Source of the DNA: Aquihabitans sp. G128
GTDB taxonomy: Bacteria; Actinomycetota; Acidimicrobiia; Acidimicrobiales; Iamiaceae
Direction: 5' to 3'
Assembly: GCF_019048865.1 (NCBI RefSeq)
Contig: NZ_CP077604.1
Coordinates: 2,666,001-2,730,000, forward strand
DNA length: 64,000 nucleotides
A program made the translations under genes and the position numbers. A model generated the notes under the pieces. That model saw nothing but the letters and a program-made list of their open reading frames with translations. It did not search any database and had not been told where the DNA came from. The stretch's first letter is position 1. The number at the start of each line of letters is the position of its first letter. This document shows positions 51,443-59,219 of this stretch, piece after piece.

Positions 51443-52589
51443 ATGAAGGGGACGAAGCGCCGCCGGCCAGACCGAGGAGCCGACGCCTGGGAGCTGCGGG
51501 TGGAGCTCGGGCTGGACCCCCTCGACGGACGACGGCGGCAGCGGTCCGAGACCTTCCGGGGCACCGAGCGGCAGGCCGACACCGCGCTGGCCCAGCTGGT
51601 GGCCAAGGTGGCCGAGAATCGCCACGGCCCGGGCACCGACGCCACGCTCTCCGTGCTGCTCGACCGCTGGCTCGAGATGGTCGGCGACGACCTCTCCCCC
51701 ACCACGCTGGCCGGCTACCGCTCCACCATCAAGGTGCAGATCGCCCCGGCGCTCGGCCACCGCCCGGTGGGCTCGATCACCACGCCGGAGCTGGACAGCT
51801 TCTACCGGGCGCTCCTGGCCGGGCCTGCCGGTGGCAAGGCCCGGAAGCCGGCCACGGTGCGGCAGACCCACGCCATCCTGCGCAGGGCGTTCCGGCAGGC
51901 GGTCCGTTGGGGCTGGCTCAGCACCAACCCCGCCGTCGAGGCGACACCGCCTCGGAACCGCAAGGTGCAGCTGCGCATCCCGACGCCGGCCCAGGTGGCC
52001 GCGCTCATCACCGCGGCCGACGCCAGCGACCCCGAGCTCGGATGCCTGCTCCGGCTGGCGGTGGCCACCGGCGCGCCGGGGCGAGCTGTGCGGGCTCCGC
52101 TGGTCCCGGGTCGACCTGGCCGGGGCGGCGGTGCTCATCGACCAGGCCGTCGTCGAGGTGGCCGGCGTGGTCACGGAGAAGGACACCAAGACCCACCAGG
52201 CCCGCCGGGTAGCGATCGACGCCGGCACGGTGGCCGCCCTGAAGCGGCAGGCCCAGCGCACCGCCGAGACCGCCCTCGCTGCCGGTGCAGGCCGGGACCC
52301 GGACCCGTTCGTCTTCGCCGGCCGAACCGACGGCGGGGCCCCGCTCTCACCCGACGTGGTGACCGGCCGGTTCCGCCGGCTGGCCAAGGTCCACGCGCCC
52401 GGCACGCGCCTGCATGACCTCCGGCACTTCGCCGCCACCCAGCTCCTGGCCGCCGGCGTGCCGGTGAAGACGGTGAGCGGGCGGCTCGGGCACGGCTCGG
52501 CGGCGATGACGCTCGACGTCTACGCCCACCACATCGCGGCGGCCGACCAGGTGGCCGCCGATGTGCTCGGCGACATCCTCGGGGCCTGA
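51443..52589 (+). CDS. int: Tyrosine-recombinase integrase (frame broken)
   Basis: About 382 aa after correction. An N-terminal arm-binding domain is followed by a SAM-like core-binding domain (LSVLLDRWLEMVGDDLSPTTLAGYRSTIKVQI). The catalytic domain has Arg in ATGA(R)RGELCGLRW, Lys region TKTHQARRVAID, H-x-x-R in LHDLRHFAATQL, a second His/Lys in GRLGHGSAAM, and nucleophile Tyr in LDVYAHH. The frame breaks in GGCGCGCCGGGG near 52069-52080; restoring one GC gives the expected TGARRGEL. ATG 51443 with a leaderless -10. Confidence 0.92.
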
Positions 52590-52897
52590 TGGTCGAGGTG
52601 TGGGTGGAGCCTGACGGTGACGGCTGGCGGTGGGGCGTCGACGAGCAGGAGCGCGGCCGCATCGTGCGCACCGCCGACGGGCTGGCGCCGACCACCGAAC
52701 CCGACCCAGCGACCGGCGGGGTGCGGCCCGGCTACGAGGTGACCGCCATGCTGATGATCCGGCAGGGCTGGGCCAGGTACGACCCGGCGAACCCTCCGGC
52801 ACCGCGCCCGATGGCACCCCGGCCAGCACCGGAGCCGGCCAGGCCGTCGCCCACCCTGGCCCAGCGGGCGGCACGGGGCCGGCAGGGGTCGCTGTAA
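52589..52897 (+). CDS. Phage early hypothetical protein
   Basis: A 102-aa protein with a W/D-rich start (VEVWVEPDGDGWRWGVDEQ) and a Pro-rich C-terminal half. Its ATG shares a base with the integrase stop (TGATG), so it is translationally coupled. Function not recognised. The position directly after int suggests an excisionase or repressor-type partner, but no HTH is visible. Confidence 0.6.
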   Translation: MVEVWVEPDGDGWRWGVDEQERGRIVRTADGLAPTTEPDPATGGVRPGYEVTAMLMIRQGWARYDPANPPAPRPMAPRPAPEPARPSPTLAQRAARGRQGSL

Positions 52898-52900
52898 CCT
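52895..52900 (+). promoter_or_regulatory. Leaderless -10 (TAACCT) for methyltransferase-like gene
   Basis: TAACCT is 8 nt before the ATG at 52909 and lies inside the end of the previous gene. Confidence 0.5.
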
Positions 52901-52908
52901 CCACGGCC

Positions 52909-53925
52909 ATGAACCACGGGGGGCGGCCGCCCGCCTCTTCCCTTGCGGGTGCTCGGCAGGTCTGGACCACCCTGGCCACATCGGGGCAGCCTGCGCGACG
53001 CCTGGACCGGGCCATCGCCGACTCGGACGCTGATGGCGACCTGGTCCGCGCCACGGTCGGCCCCGTCCGGCGCTCGACGTGGCGGCAGCTGGGGCCCATG
53101 ATCGTTGGCCTCACCTACGGGGCCGCTGAGCTGCCGCCGCACCCGCTGGCGGCCGATCTGGAGGCCCCCGAGATCAGCGAGATCGGCTACCTGTTCGACC
53201 CGCTCGGCGTCGAGTCCTGGGAGGCCGTGACCTTCCTGCTCGGTGTGGTGCTGGCCCGCCGCGGCCAGCCGATCCCGGTTGCAGTCGAGGCCTTGTTCGC
53301 CTCGGACGCCGGCGAGATGAGCTCCACGGAGAAGGCCCTTGTCTCGATGCTCGGTGCTGCTCTCGCTCCGTCGGTGGCGATCGAGGCTGGCACGTTCTAC
53401 GGGGCCGCCACCGCTCGCCTGGCGAGGTTCTCGGATCGCGTCGTGACGATCGACTGGACGGCCGAGAACGCCCGACACGTGGAGCACCTCGCCAACGTGG
53501 CGTTCGTGCATGGGCGCGCCGAGGAGCAGCTCGTACCGGTACTCGCCGCCAACCCAGAGGCGACTCTCGTCCTCCTCGATGCCGACCACGAGGCCGAGGG
53601 CGTGGCCGCCGAGGTGCGCGCAGTCCTCGATGCGCCGACGCCTGGGGTGCGTGTCGTCGCCGTGCACGATGCGGCGGCAGCGCCGTGCTGGGCCGGTCTG
53701 ACTTCAGTCGACTGGGACCGTGCTCCGGTGGTCCGCTCGACGCTGGGCACCATCGGGCACTGCCCCGTGAGCAACGGCTGGGGCGGCATGGCACTCGCGC
53801 TGCTCTCAAGCCGCCCGACCGGTGATCGCCGCATCGACCTCAGTCGATCCCCCGGGGAGTGGTGGCCGACCCGTGGGCTAGGTCCGCGCCGCCGGCGAGC
53901 TCCCGCCTGGGTGGCCGCGGACTGA
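52909..53925 (+). CDS. Class I SAM-methyltransferase-like phage cargo protein
   Basis: A 338-aa protein. The middle shows a Rossmann-type nucleotide fold: SVAIEAGTFYGAATARLARFSDRVVTIDWTAENARH is like motif I (E-x-G-x-x-x-G) and the acidic end of beta-2, followed by FVHGRAEEQL and VLLDADHEAEGVAAEVRA, as in cephalosporin-hydroxylase/methyltransferase relatives. The N-terminal about 120 residues and the basic tail are unassigned. It has its own promoter and sits just before the terminator, the place of a lysogenic-conversion gene. The target is unknown; a DNA MTase motif (DPPY/NPPY) is absent. Confidence 0.6.
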   Translation: MNHGGRPPASSLAGARQVWTTLATSGQPARRLDRAIADSDADGDLVRATVGPVRRSTWRQLGPMIVGLTYGAAELPPHPLAADLEAPEISEIGYLFDPLGVESWEAVTFLLGVVLARRGQPIPVAVEALFASDAGEMSSTEKALVSMLGAALAPSVAIEAGTFYGAATARLARFSDRVVTIDWTAENARHVEHLANVAFVHGRAEEQLVPVLAANPEATLVLLDADHEAEGVAAEVRAVLDAPTPGVRVVAVHDAAAAPCWAGLTSVDWDRAPVVRSTLGTIGHCPVSNGWGGMALALLSSRPTGDRRIDLSRSPGEWWPTRGLGPRRRRAPAWVAAD

Positions 53926-53948
53926 GCGGCGGCCCCCGAACGCGAAGA

Positions 53949-53980
53949 AGCCCCCGGCACCGCTTGGGGCGCCGGGGGCT
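53949..53980. terminator. Strong bidirectional hairpin terminator
   Basis: A perfect 10-bp stem, AGCCCCCGGC / GCCGGGGGCT, with a 12-nt loop separates the rightward early genes from the leftward lysis/tail genes. The convergent position fits a two-way terminator. Confidence 0.85.
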
Positions 53981-54004
53981 GGTCATGCTGCTGTTGTCGC
54001 TTCG

Positions 54005-54361
54005 TCAGCAGGTGGGCGGCGGGAGCTCCTTGTAGACCCGCTCCGAGACGTGCTGGCCGATCGCCACGCGCTGACTGCCGTCGGCGCCCAGCTCGATGGC
54101 GCCCTGGTCGACGGCGGCGTTGATGGCCCGGCGGATCGACTGGCGGGACTCGACCCGGATGGAGCACCTCTCGCCCTCGGTGCGGATCAGCGTGTAGGCG
54201 GAGAGCAGCGAGGAGCTGGCGAAGGCCAGCATGCCGACGAGGCGCCAGGCCCGCTCGGAGCGGACGAGGGCCCGGAACCGGAACCAGGCTCGGAGCCGCC
54301 ACGCCGGGCGCGGGTAGAGGTGGGGGCGCCGGTGCCACCAGCGGCGGCGTTCAGCGTTCAC
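54005..54361 (-). CDS. Phage small membrane protein
   Basis: A 118-aa protein with a very basic, Trp/Arg-rich N-terminus, one TM helix (about 47-66, LVGMLAFASSSLLSAYTLI), and an exposed part with two Cys (ERCSIRV; final PPPTC). GTG start overlaps the previous gene stop. Last gene of the leftward unit. Could be a spanin-like or lysogeny membrane protein; not recognised. Confidence 0.55.
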   Translation of the reverse strand: MNAERRRWWHRRPHLYPRPAWRLRAWFRFRALVRSERAWRLVGMLAFASSSLLSAYTLIRTEGERCSIRVESRQSIRRAINAAVDQGAIELGADGSQRVAIGQHVSERVYKELPPPTC

Positions 54362-54669
54362 GGTCGGGCCCGCAGTTCGTCGCGCAGCTCTTGGAGCTCG
54401 GCGGAGAATGCCTTGCGGTCGCGGTCGCGGCCGATCTCGCACTCGGCCACGTCGGCTTCGAGGGCGTCGATGCGGGCGTAGGCCCGGTCGAGCATGTTGC
54501 GCTGCTCGAGGAGCCCGGCTTGCATCTCGGTGACGGCGACGGCCCGCTCGGCCGGTGCAGCCCCGACTGCGGCGGTGCGCTCGGTGGCTTTGCCGTTGAG
54601 CCGTGCGGCGATGATGGTGGCGGCGGCGCCGATGGCGATGCCAAGGACGGGGACCCAGAGGCCTTCCAC
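54358..54669 (-). CDS. Phage TM plus coiled-coil protein
   Basis: A 103-aa protein with an N-terminal TM (GLWVPVLGIAIGAAATIIAA) followed by a long charged coiled coil (about 45-100). This layout is common for lysis accessory proteins located between holin and lysozyme. Ends in GTGA overlap. Confidence 0.55.
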   Translation of the reverse strand: MEGLWVPVLGIAIGAAATIIAARLNGKATERTAAVGAAPAERAVAVTEMQAGLLEQRNMLDRAYARIDALEADVAECEIGRDRDRKAFSAELQELRDELRARP

Positions 54670-54670
54670 A

Positions 54671-55006
54671 TCAGGCCCTCGCTCGGCCGGCGTTGCGGAC
54701 GAGCAGCGCGACGTAGCCGGCGACGAAGACGAAGCCGCCCGGGGACTGGGAGGTGCCGTTGATGGTGGCGGCGAGCAGCCCCGCGGCCCATCCGCCGAGC
54801 AGGGCGGCGACGGCGAGCACGGCGTGGACGGACCGGGTGAGGAGCATGGCGAGCGCGGCGACGCTGAGGGCGATGCCCCACCACCGGAGCGGAGCGAGGG
54901 CGGTCACGGAGTCGTAGGTGCCGGAGGTGTAGCCCGTGGGGTAGCAGGCGACGTGCCCGAAGAACGCCAGCACCATCGCGGCCATGATCCGCCGGTTCGC
55001 CAGCAT
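54671..55006 (-). CDS. Phage multi-pass membrane protein, holin candidate
   Basis: A 111-aa protein with about four hydrophobic segments and a short basic tail (RNAGRARA). Directly downstream of the lysozyme gene (3 bp). Size and position fit a holin, but no family match can be claimed. Confidence 0.6.
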   Translation of the reverse strand: MLANRRIMAAMVLAFFGHVACYPTGYTSGTYDSVTALAPLRWWGIALSVAALAMLLTRSVHAVLAVAALLGGWAAGLLAATINGTSQSPGGFVFVAGYVALLVRNAGRARA

Positions 55007-55009
55007 GGG

Positions 55010-55936
55010 TCAGGCCTGCTTGAAGCCGTCGGCCTTGTCGAGCTCCATGGCTCGGGCCCGGAGCTGGTCGACGGGGTGGCCAAGGGCCTCGGCCAGGGCG
55101 AAGAGGTAGCCGCGGGTGGAGCCGTCGCGGTCGCGCTCGTCGCGGTCGGCGCGCTGGTCGGTCTGCTCGTCGATGAGGATGCCCTTCTCGATGCGCTCGA
55201 GGCGGCTGTCCTGCTTGGCGAGGTGGTCGAGGATGTCCTGGGCGTCGGCCATGGTGAGGTCTCCTGGCGTGGTGGTGGTCGGGGGCTTGGCCGGCTTGCT
55301 GCCGGTAAGGAGGCTGGCGTAGAGGTGGGCGGGGACGACGTTGCGGTCGAGGCGGCCGCCGGAGTCCGTGTACTGCCAGATGGTGATCTCGGCCCACGGC
55401 GCCGGCGGCTTGGTGGAGCCGAACCCGGAGGGCGGCGTGGTGGCGTTGCGGTTGGGGTACCGGGCGAGCCACAGGGGGTAGCGGGCGAAGCGCTCGTCGA
55501 AGCCGACGTTGGCGCGCCACCAGAACGAGCCGGTGTAGACGATCGGGGTGCGGCCGGTGCCGGCTTCGACGAGGTCGAGGAAGCGGAGCAGTTCGGCGGC
55601 GACTGCCTGCTGGCCGAGGGTGGGGAGCCGCTTCGACGGGCCGCCGGTGAGCACGTCGGGGGTGTCCTCGGCGTCGAGCGCGTGCGGCAGGTCCCACGGG
55701 AGGCCGGCGGTGGCGGCGAGGAAGGTCTCGGCGTTGCGCTCGGGGCTGCTGTCGAAGTCGTAGTAGCAGTAGGCGCCCCGGTCGAGCCCGGCGCGGGTGA
55801 AGGCGGCGTGGTGGGTGGCGAGCTTGCTGTCTCGGCTGCCGCCCTGGCTGGCCTTGATGATCCCGAACCGGGTCCCGGCCGGCGGCGGGCCGGGGGTCTG
55901 CCAGCGCGAGACGTCGATGCCCTCGACCCAGTTCAT
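55010..55936 (-). CDS. GH25 lysozyme endolysin
   Basis: A 308-aa enzyme that cleaves peptidoglycan muramidase bonds. The GH25 start EGIDVSRWQ has the catalytic-pocket Asp, followed by FGIIKASQGG, YYDFDSSPERNAE, LDAEDTPDV with D/E active-site residues, and ITIWQYTDSG. A Pro/Thr linker (TKPPTTTT-like) leads to a C-terminal helical domain (about 225-308), likely for cell-wall binding. Overlaps the next gene upstream by 4 bp. Confidence 0.93.
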   Translation of the reverse strand: MNWVEGIDVSRWQTPGPPPAGTRFGIIKASQGGSRDSKLATHHAAFTRAGLDRGAYCYYDFDSSPERNAETFLAATAGLPWDLPHALDAEDTPDVLTGGPSKRLPTLGQQAVAAELLRFLDLVEAGTGRTPIVYTGSFWWRANVGFDERFARYPLWLARYPNRNATTPPSGFGSTKPPAPWAEITIWQYTDSGGRLDRNVVPAHLYASLLTGSKPAKPPTTTTPGDLTMADAQDILDHLAKQDSRLERIEKGILIDEQTDQRADRDERDRDGSTRGYLFALAEALGHPVDQLRARAMELDKADGFKQA

Positions 55937-56307
55937 GCGGCCCTCTCCAGGGCCTTCGGGTTCTCCCGCCCGATGGGGTGGCGGCGGCCGTGGAAGTCCT
56001 CGTTGGCGCTGCTGGTGTGCTGCACCTGGCAGTCGATGGGCAGGCCGGTGGCCTTCTGGCCCCAGAGGCTCAGCGAGAGGTTGAGCGTCTCCAGGTCGAT
56101 GACCTTGGCGAGGTCGTCGTAGTGCTGGTCGTCGAGCATGATGCGGACGTCGACGTCGCGGTGGTCCCGGCGCTCCAGCGCCGAACCGACGAGGTAGGCC
56201 GTCTCGCCGAAGGTGCGGCGCAGCTCGCGGCCCCAGCCGTTGAGGAGCGACACTTCGGACTGGAGCAGGTAGGTGGCTCGCCAGGCGGCATCCTCAGCCG
56301 CGCCCAT
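55933..56307 (-). CDS. Nucleotidyltransferase-like phage protein
   Basis: A 124-aa protein with a MNT-type motif LVGSALERRDHRDVDVRIMLDD (GS...D-x-D) characteristic of DNA-polymerase-beta-like nucleotidyltransferases. The target is unknown. Its role among lysis genes is unclear. The start abuts the holin-like gene upstream by a shared base. Confidence 0.7.
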   Translation of the reverse strand: MGAAEDAAWRATYLLQSEVSLLNGWGRELRRTFGETAYLVGSALERRDHRDVDVRIMLDDQHYDDLAKVIDLETLNLSLSLWGQKATGLPIDCQVQHTSSANEDFHGRRHPIGRENPKALERAA

Positions 56308-56654
56308 CAGCGCTTCGCTCCGGCGGCGGCGAGGATCTCGGCCTGGGCCTCGCGGATGTGCGGGCCCGAGGCGTGCAGGTCGATGATGTTCACGGCCTCG
56401 CTGGCAGGCAGCACCGGCGTCGGGTCGCCGCCGAGCGTCGGGATCAGCCCGGCCTGCTCCAGCAGGTTCTGCACGCCCACGACGAGGGCCAGCGCAGCAG
56501 CAGCGACCGCCAGCAGACCGGGGCCGCTGATCGACTCGACGCCGAGCACGTGGAGCACCTGCACCAAGGCGGGGACGATCGCCGGGAAGGCGACGAGCAG
56601 CTGCACGAGCGTGCGCAGGATGCGGAGGAACGGCGGGATGGCGGGGGTGATCAT
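56307..56654 (-). CDS. Phage membrane protein, possible second holin
   Basis: A 115-aa protein with two hydrophobic helices in the first 75 residues (LVQLLVAFPAIVPALVQVL; LLAVAAAALALVVGV) and a polar tail. Placed between the tail-fibre and lysozyme genes. A holin or antiholin is possible. Confidence 0.55.
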   Translation of the reverse strand: MITPAIPPFLRILRTLVQLLVAFPAIVPALVQVLHVLGVESISGPGLLAVAAAALALVVGVQNLLEQAGLIPTLGGDPTPVLPASEAVNIIDLHASGPHIREAQAEILAAAGAKR

Positions 56655-56736
56655 GATGACCTCCTGGGTCGTGGTTGCCTCTTCTGGCCCCTCATCTGAG
56701 GGAAGAAAATCGGTACGGGTGCTGCGTTCGCCCTGG

Positions 56737-57780
56737 TCAGGGAGCGGTCGGGTCGTTGATGACCCAGACGCCGGTGGACTCGTCCTCGAGGAAGATCGAG
56801 GGGCCGCCGCGGATCGTGGTCCCGGACCGGTAGCTCATGAAGACGCCCATCGCTCCGGAGCGGCAGAAGATCTTCGACCCGCCCGTCACCACGTTCGTGG
56901 AGATGGAGTTGGTCCAGTCGGCGGCACCGACCGGCGTCGACGGGCCGGTCGACGGGACCCAGCCCCACTGGCCAGTCGCGGAGTCGACCACGGCGATCCA
57001 GTGGAAGGGGTCGTCGTCATCGACCACGTTGCCGAGCGTGGCCACCAGGTCGCCCTTGACGATCTGCTGGCCGTCGTCGGTGACCGGCTGGTCCCCGTCG
57101 TCGACCGGCCCAGCGAACAGGGTCGACGAGACCGGGGCCTGGAAGTAGCCGCGGACGTGGCGCTCGTTGTCCAGGTAGCTCTCGATGTTGCCGAACGCCT
57201 GGTCGACGTTGACGATGCCGCCCATCACGCCGTGGCCGATGTAGCCGATCCGGTCAGCTGTGGCCCACTGGAAGGCTTCGCCGTCGCTGAGGGCGAACGC
57301 TCCGTCGCCGGTGAACACCACCTCTGCCGACGCCACCGCGAACGGCTCCGTCATCCCGTCGGCGGTCAGGAAGCAGACCCGCTGCTCCCCGCCGGCCAGC
57401 ACGAGGAAGTCCCCACCGTCCGGGTAGTAGGCGCCGAGCAGCCCTTGCATCGACGCCAGGTCGAGCGTCGTCACCGCTCGGTAGCCGTCAGGGACGACGC
57501 CGGCCCCCGATTCGCCGGGGTCCACGGCGCACACGGTGAACGAAGTGGCGGTCCCGTCGAACGTGGTGGTGGCGAAGACGCCACCGATGTTGCGGGCCGT
57601 GTAGCCGCCAGCCCCGCCCCCGCCTTCGAGGTCGGCGAGGTCGTTCCACGCCGTGGTGCCGTCGCCGATCTTGAGAACGCCGGTGTCGGTCTCGTAGCCG
57701 GGCTCGCCTGCAGCCAGCACCGGGTTCGATGAGGCGGCCGCTGCCGCTGTGGCGCGCCGGAGTCGGATGGTCTGGGTCAC
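56737..57780 (-). CDS. Phage tail fibre / receptor-binding-like protein
   Basis: A 347-aa protein. The N-terminus TIRLRRATAAAAASSNPVLAAGEPGYETDTGVLKIGDGTTAWNDL matches the hub/collar repeat found at the start of many tail-fibre or tropism proteins. The rest is beta-rich, with Gly and Trp and no enzyme motif. Probably contacts the host surface. Overlaps the next gene by 4 bp. Confidence 0.75.
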   Translation of the reverse strand: MTQTIRLRRATAAAAASSNPVLAAGEPGYETDTGVLKIGDGTTAWNDLADLEGGGGAGGYTARNIGGVFATTTFDGTATSFTVCAVDPGESGAGVVPDGYRAVTTLDLASMQGLLGAYYPDGGDFLVLAGGEQRVCFLTADGMTEPFAVASAEVVFTGDGAFALSDGEAFQWATADRIGYIGHGVMGGIVNVDQAFGNIESYLDNERHVRGYFQAPVSSTLFAGPVDDGDQPVTDDGQQIVKGDLVATLGNVVDDDDPFHWIAVVDSATGQWGWVPSTGPSTPVGAADWTNSISTNVVTGGSKIFCRSGAMGVFMSYRSGTTIRGGPSIFLEDESTGVWVINDPTAP

Positions 57781-58154
57781 AAGGTGCCTCCGTCGATGGT
57801 GGAGCTGGTGGTGGACACGGTCACCGTCGATGCCTCACCGAGCACCACGGTGACGGTGTCGGGGCCGGGGGTGGCCTGCGGGGCGGCGGGGCGGAAGGTG
57901 CCGCCGATGCGGTCGGCGCCGTTCTGGCGGATCCGGTAGCTGCCCCAGGCGAGCGCGCTGGTCACCTGGTCGCCGGTGAGCGCGACCGTGAGGTTGGCGC
58001 TCGCAGCCACCAGCGGCGCGACGACGGTGCGGCCGAGCCCGAAGTGGATGGTCCAGGCGCCGCCTGGGGCGTCGTCGAACTCGAGGCGGATGGTGCGCGA
58101 CTGGCCGGCGATGGCCTCGATGTCGAGGGCGCCGATGTGGTCGTCGAGGATCAC
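57777..58154 (-). CDS. Phage tail-associated hypothetical protein
   Basis: A 125-aa beta-rich protein (IRLEFDDAPGGAWTIHFGLG, VTVVLGEASTVTVST), possibly a baseplate or fibre-adaptor Ig-like domain. Coupled by 4-bp overlaps to both neighbours. No family recognised. Confidence 0.55.
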   Translation of the reverse strand: MILDDHIGALDIEAIAGQSRTIRLEFDDAPGGAWTIHFGLGRTVVAPLVAASANLTVALTGDQVTSALAWGSYRIRQNGADRIGGTFRPAAPQATPGPDTVTVVLGEASTVTVSTTSSTIDGGTL

Positions 58155-58615
58155 AGCGAACCCCCATCGATCACGGCTTCGAGGATGGCGAGACGGGCCT
58201 CGAGGTCCAGGCTGTTGCCGGCGATGGCGATGGTCCCGCCCAACGGCGGAGCGATGACCATGCCGGCGTGGCCCACCTGTGGAGCGGCCACGCCGCCGTC
58301 CTCGTAGCGCAGCAGCGAGACGACCTTGCCGGTGAGGGTGTCGGCGAACTCCCAGCCGGCCACGTCGGGCTCGCCGGTGGCGTCGACGGTGACGGTGGCC
58401 GGGGTGATTTTCAGCCGCTTGGTGTCGTCGTCCCAGGCGAAGGTGGCCGACGCCCGGGCGACCACCGCCGACTCGGCGCCGGGCGCCAGGGCGCCGAGCG
58501 TGGTGTCGTCGTCGGTGTCGGCGTAGGCCGAGGTGATCGCGGCGATGGTGCAGGCCCGCCCGTCGAGGGACTTCTCGTCGCCTCGGTAGTTGGCGAACAG
58601 GCGGCGAAGGGCCAT
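58151..58615 (-). CDS. Phage tail-associated hypothetical protein
   Basis: A 154-aa protein starting MALRRLFANYRGDEKSLDGR; the C-terminal helix (LDLEARLAILEAVIDGGSL) looks like a trimerisation segment. Probably a small tail-tip component. Unrecognised. Confidence 0.55.
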   Translation of the reverse strand: MALRRLFANYRGDEKSLDGRACTIAAITSAYADTDDDTTLGALAPGAESAVVARASATFAWDDDTKRLKITPATVTVDATGEPDVAGWEFADTLTGKVVSLLRYEDGGVAAPQVGHAGMVIAPPLGGTIAIAGNSLDLEARLAILEAVIDGGSL

Positions 58616-58637
58616 CAGCGGGTCTCCAGGGGGTCGG

Positions 58638-59219
58638 TCACGGGGTCGGGTTCCCGGTGAGGCAGACGGCGTAGATCTGGTAGCCGGAAGTGTTGAGGGG
58701 GATCGCCGCTCCATCACGGTCCCGGCACTGCAGCGACACCTCGAAGGTCAGCGGGTCCGCATCGGTCACCACGAGGAACGTGCGCACCAGCCCGACGGTG
58801 AAGTACTTCGTCCCCGACAGCTCGTCGGGGTTGGTGACGGGGTCGTAGTTGAACGACGGCCACGACTCGAACACCGAGCTGCCCTGCAGCGGCCACGAGG
58901 TCTGATCGAAGGTGATGTTGGACTCGACGCGAGCACCCTTGACGCCTTCGTAGGTGACCCGGATGTCGCCCCACACGTCCCACGTCCCGGCAAACGGCAG
59001 CGCCAGTAGCGCCGGGTCCTCGCCCGACAGTTCCCCACCGAACGTGGTGACGTATGGATCGGGCGGGATGTAGGGCGTGGCGGTGTCGTCCGGTGGCCGC
59101 TGCCGGGGCGGGACCTTGGCGTCCACCGCTCGGATCTGCGGACCCACCGGGCCGATGAAGCCCTTCGTCAGGCCGAACTCGCGCTCCGACCATCGCTTCG
59201 TGGGGTCGCGGCCGCTCAC
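58638..59219 (-). CDS. Phage minor tail protein
   Basis: A 193-aa protein with Pro-rich N-terminus and beta-rich body; starts at the GTG that overlaps the upstream stop (GTGA). Likely part of the distal tail, from position. No motif identifies its exact role. Confidence 0.55.
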   Translation of the reverse strand: MSGRDPTKRWSEREFGLTKGFIGPVGPQIRAVDAKVPPRQRPPDDTATPYIPPDPYVTTFGGELSGEDPALLALPFAGTWDVWGDIRVTYEGVKGARVESNITFDQTSWPLQGSSVFESWPSFNYDPVTNPDELSGTKYFTVGLVRTFLVVTDADPLTFEVSLQCRDRDGAAIPLNTSGYQIYAVCLTGNPTP

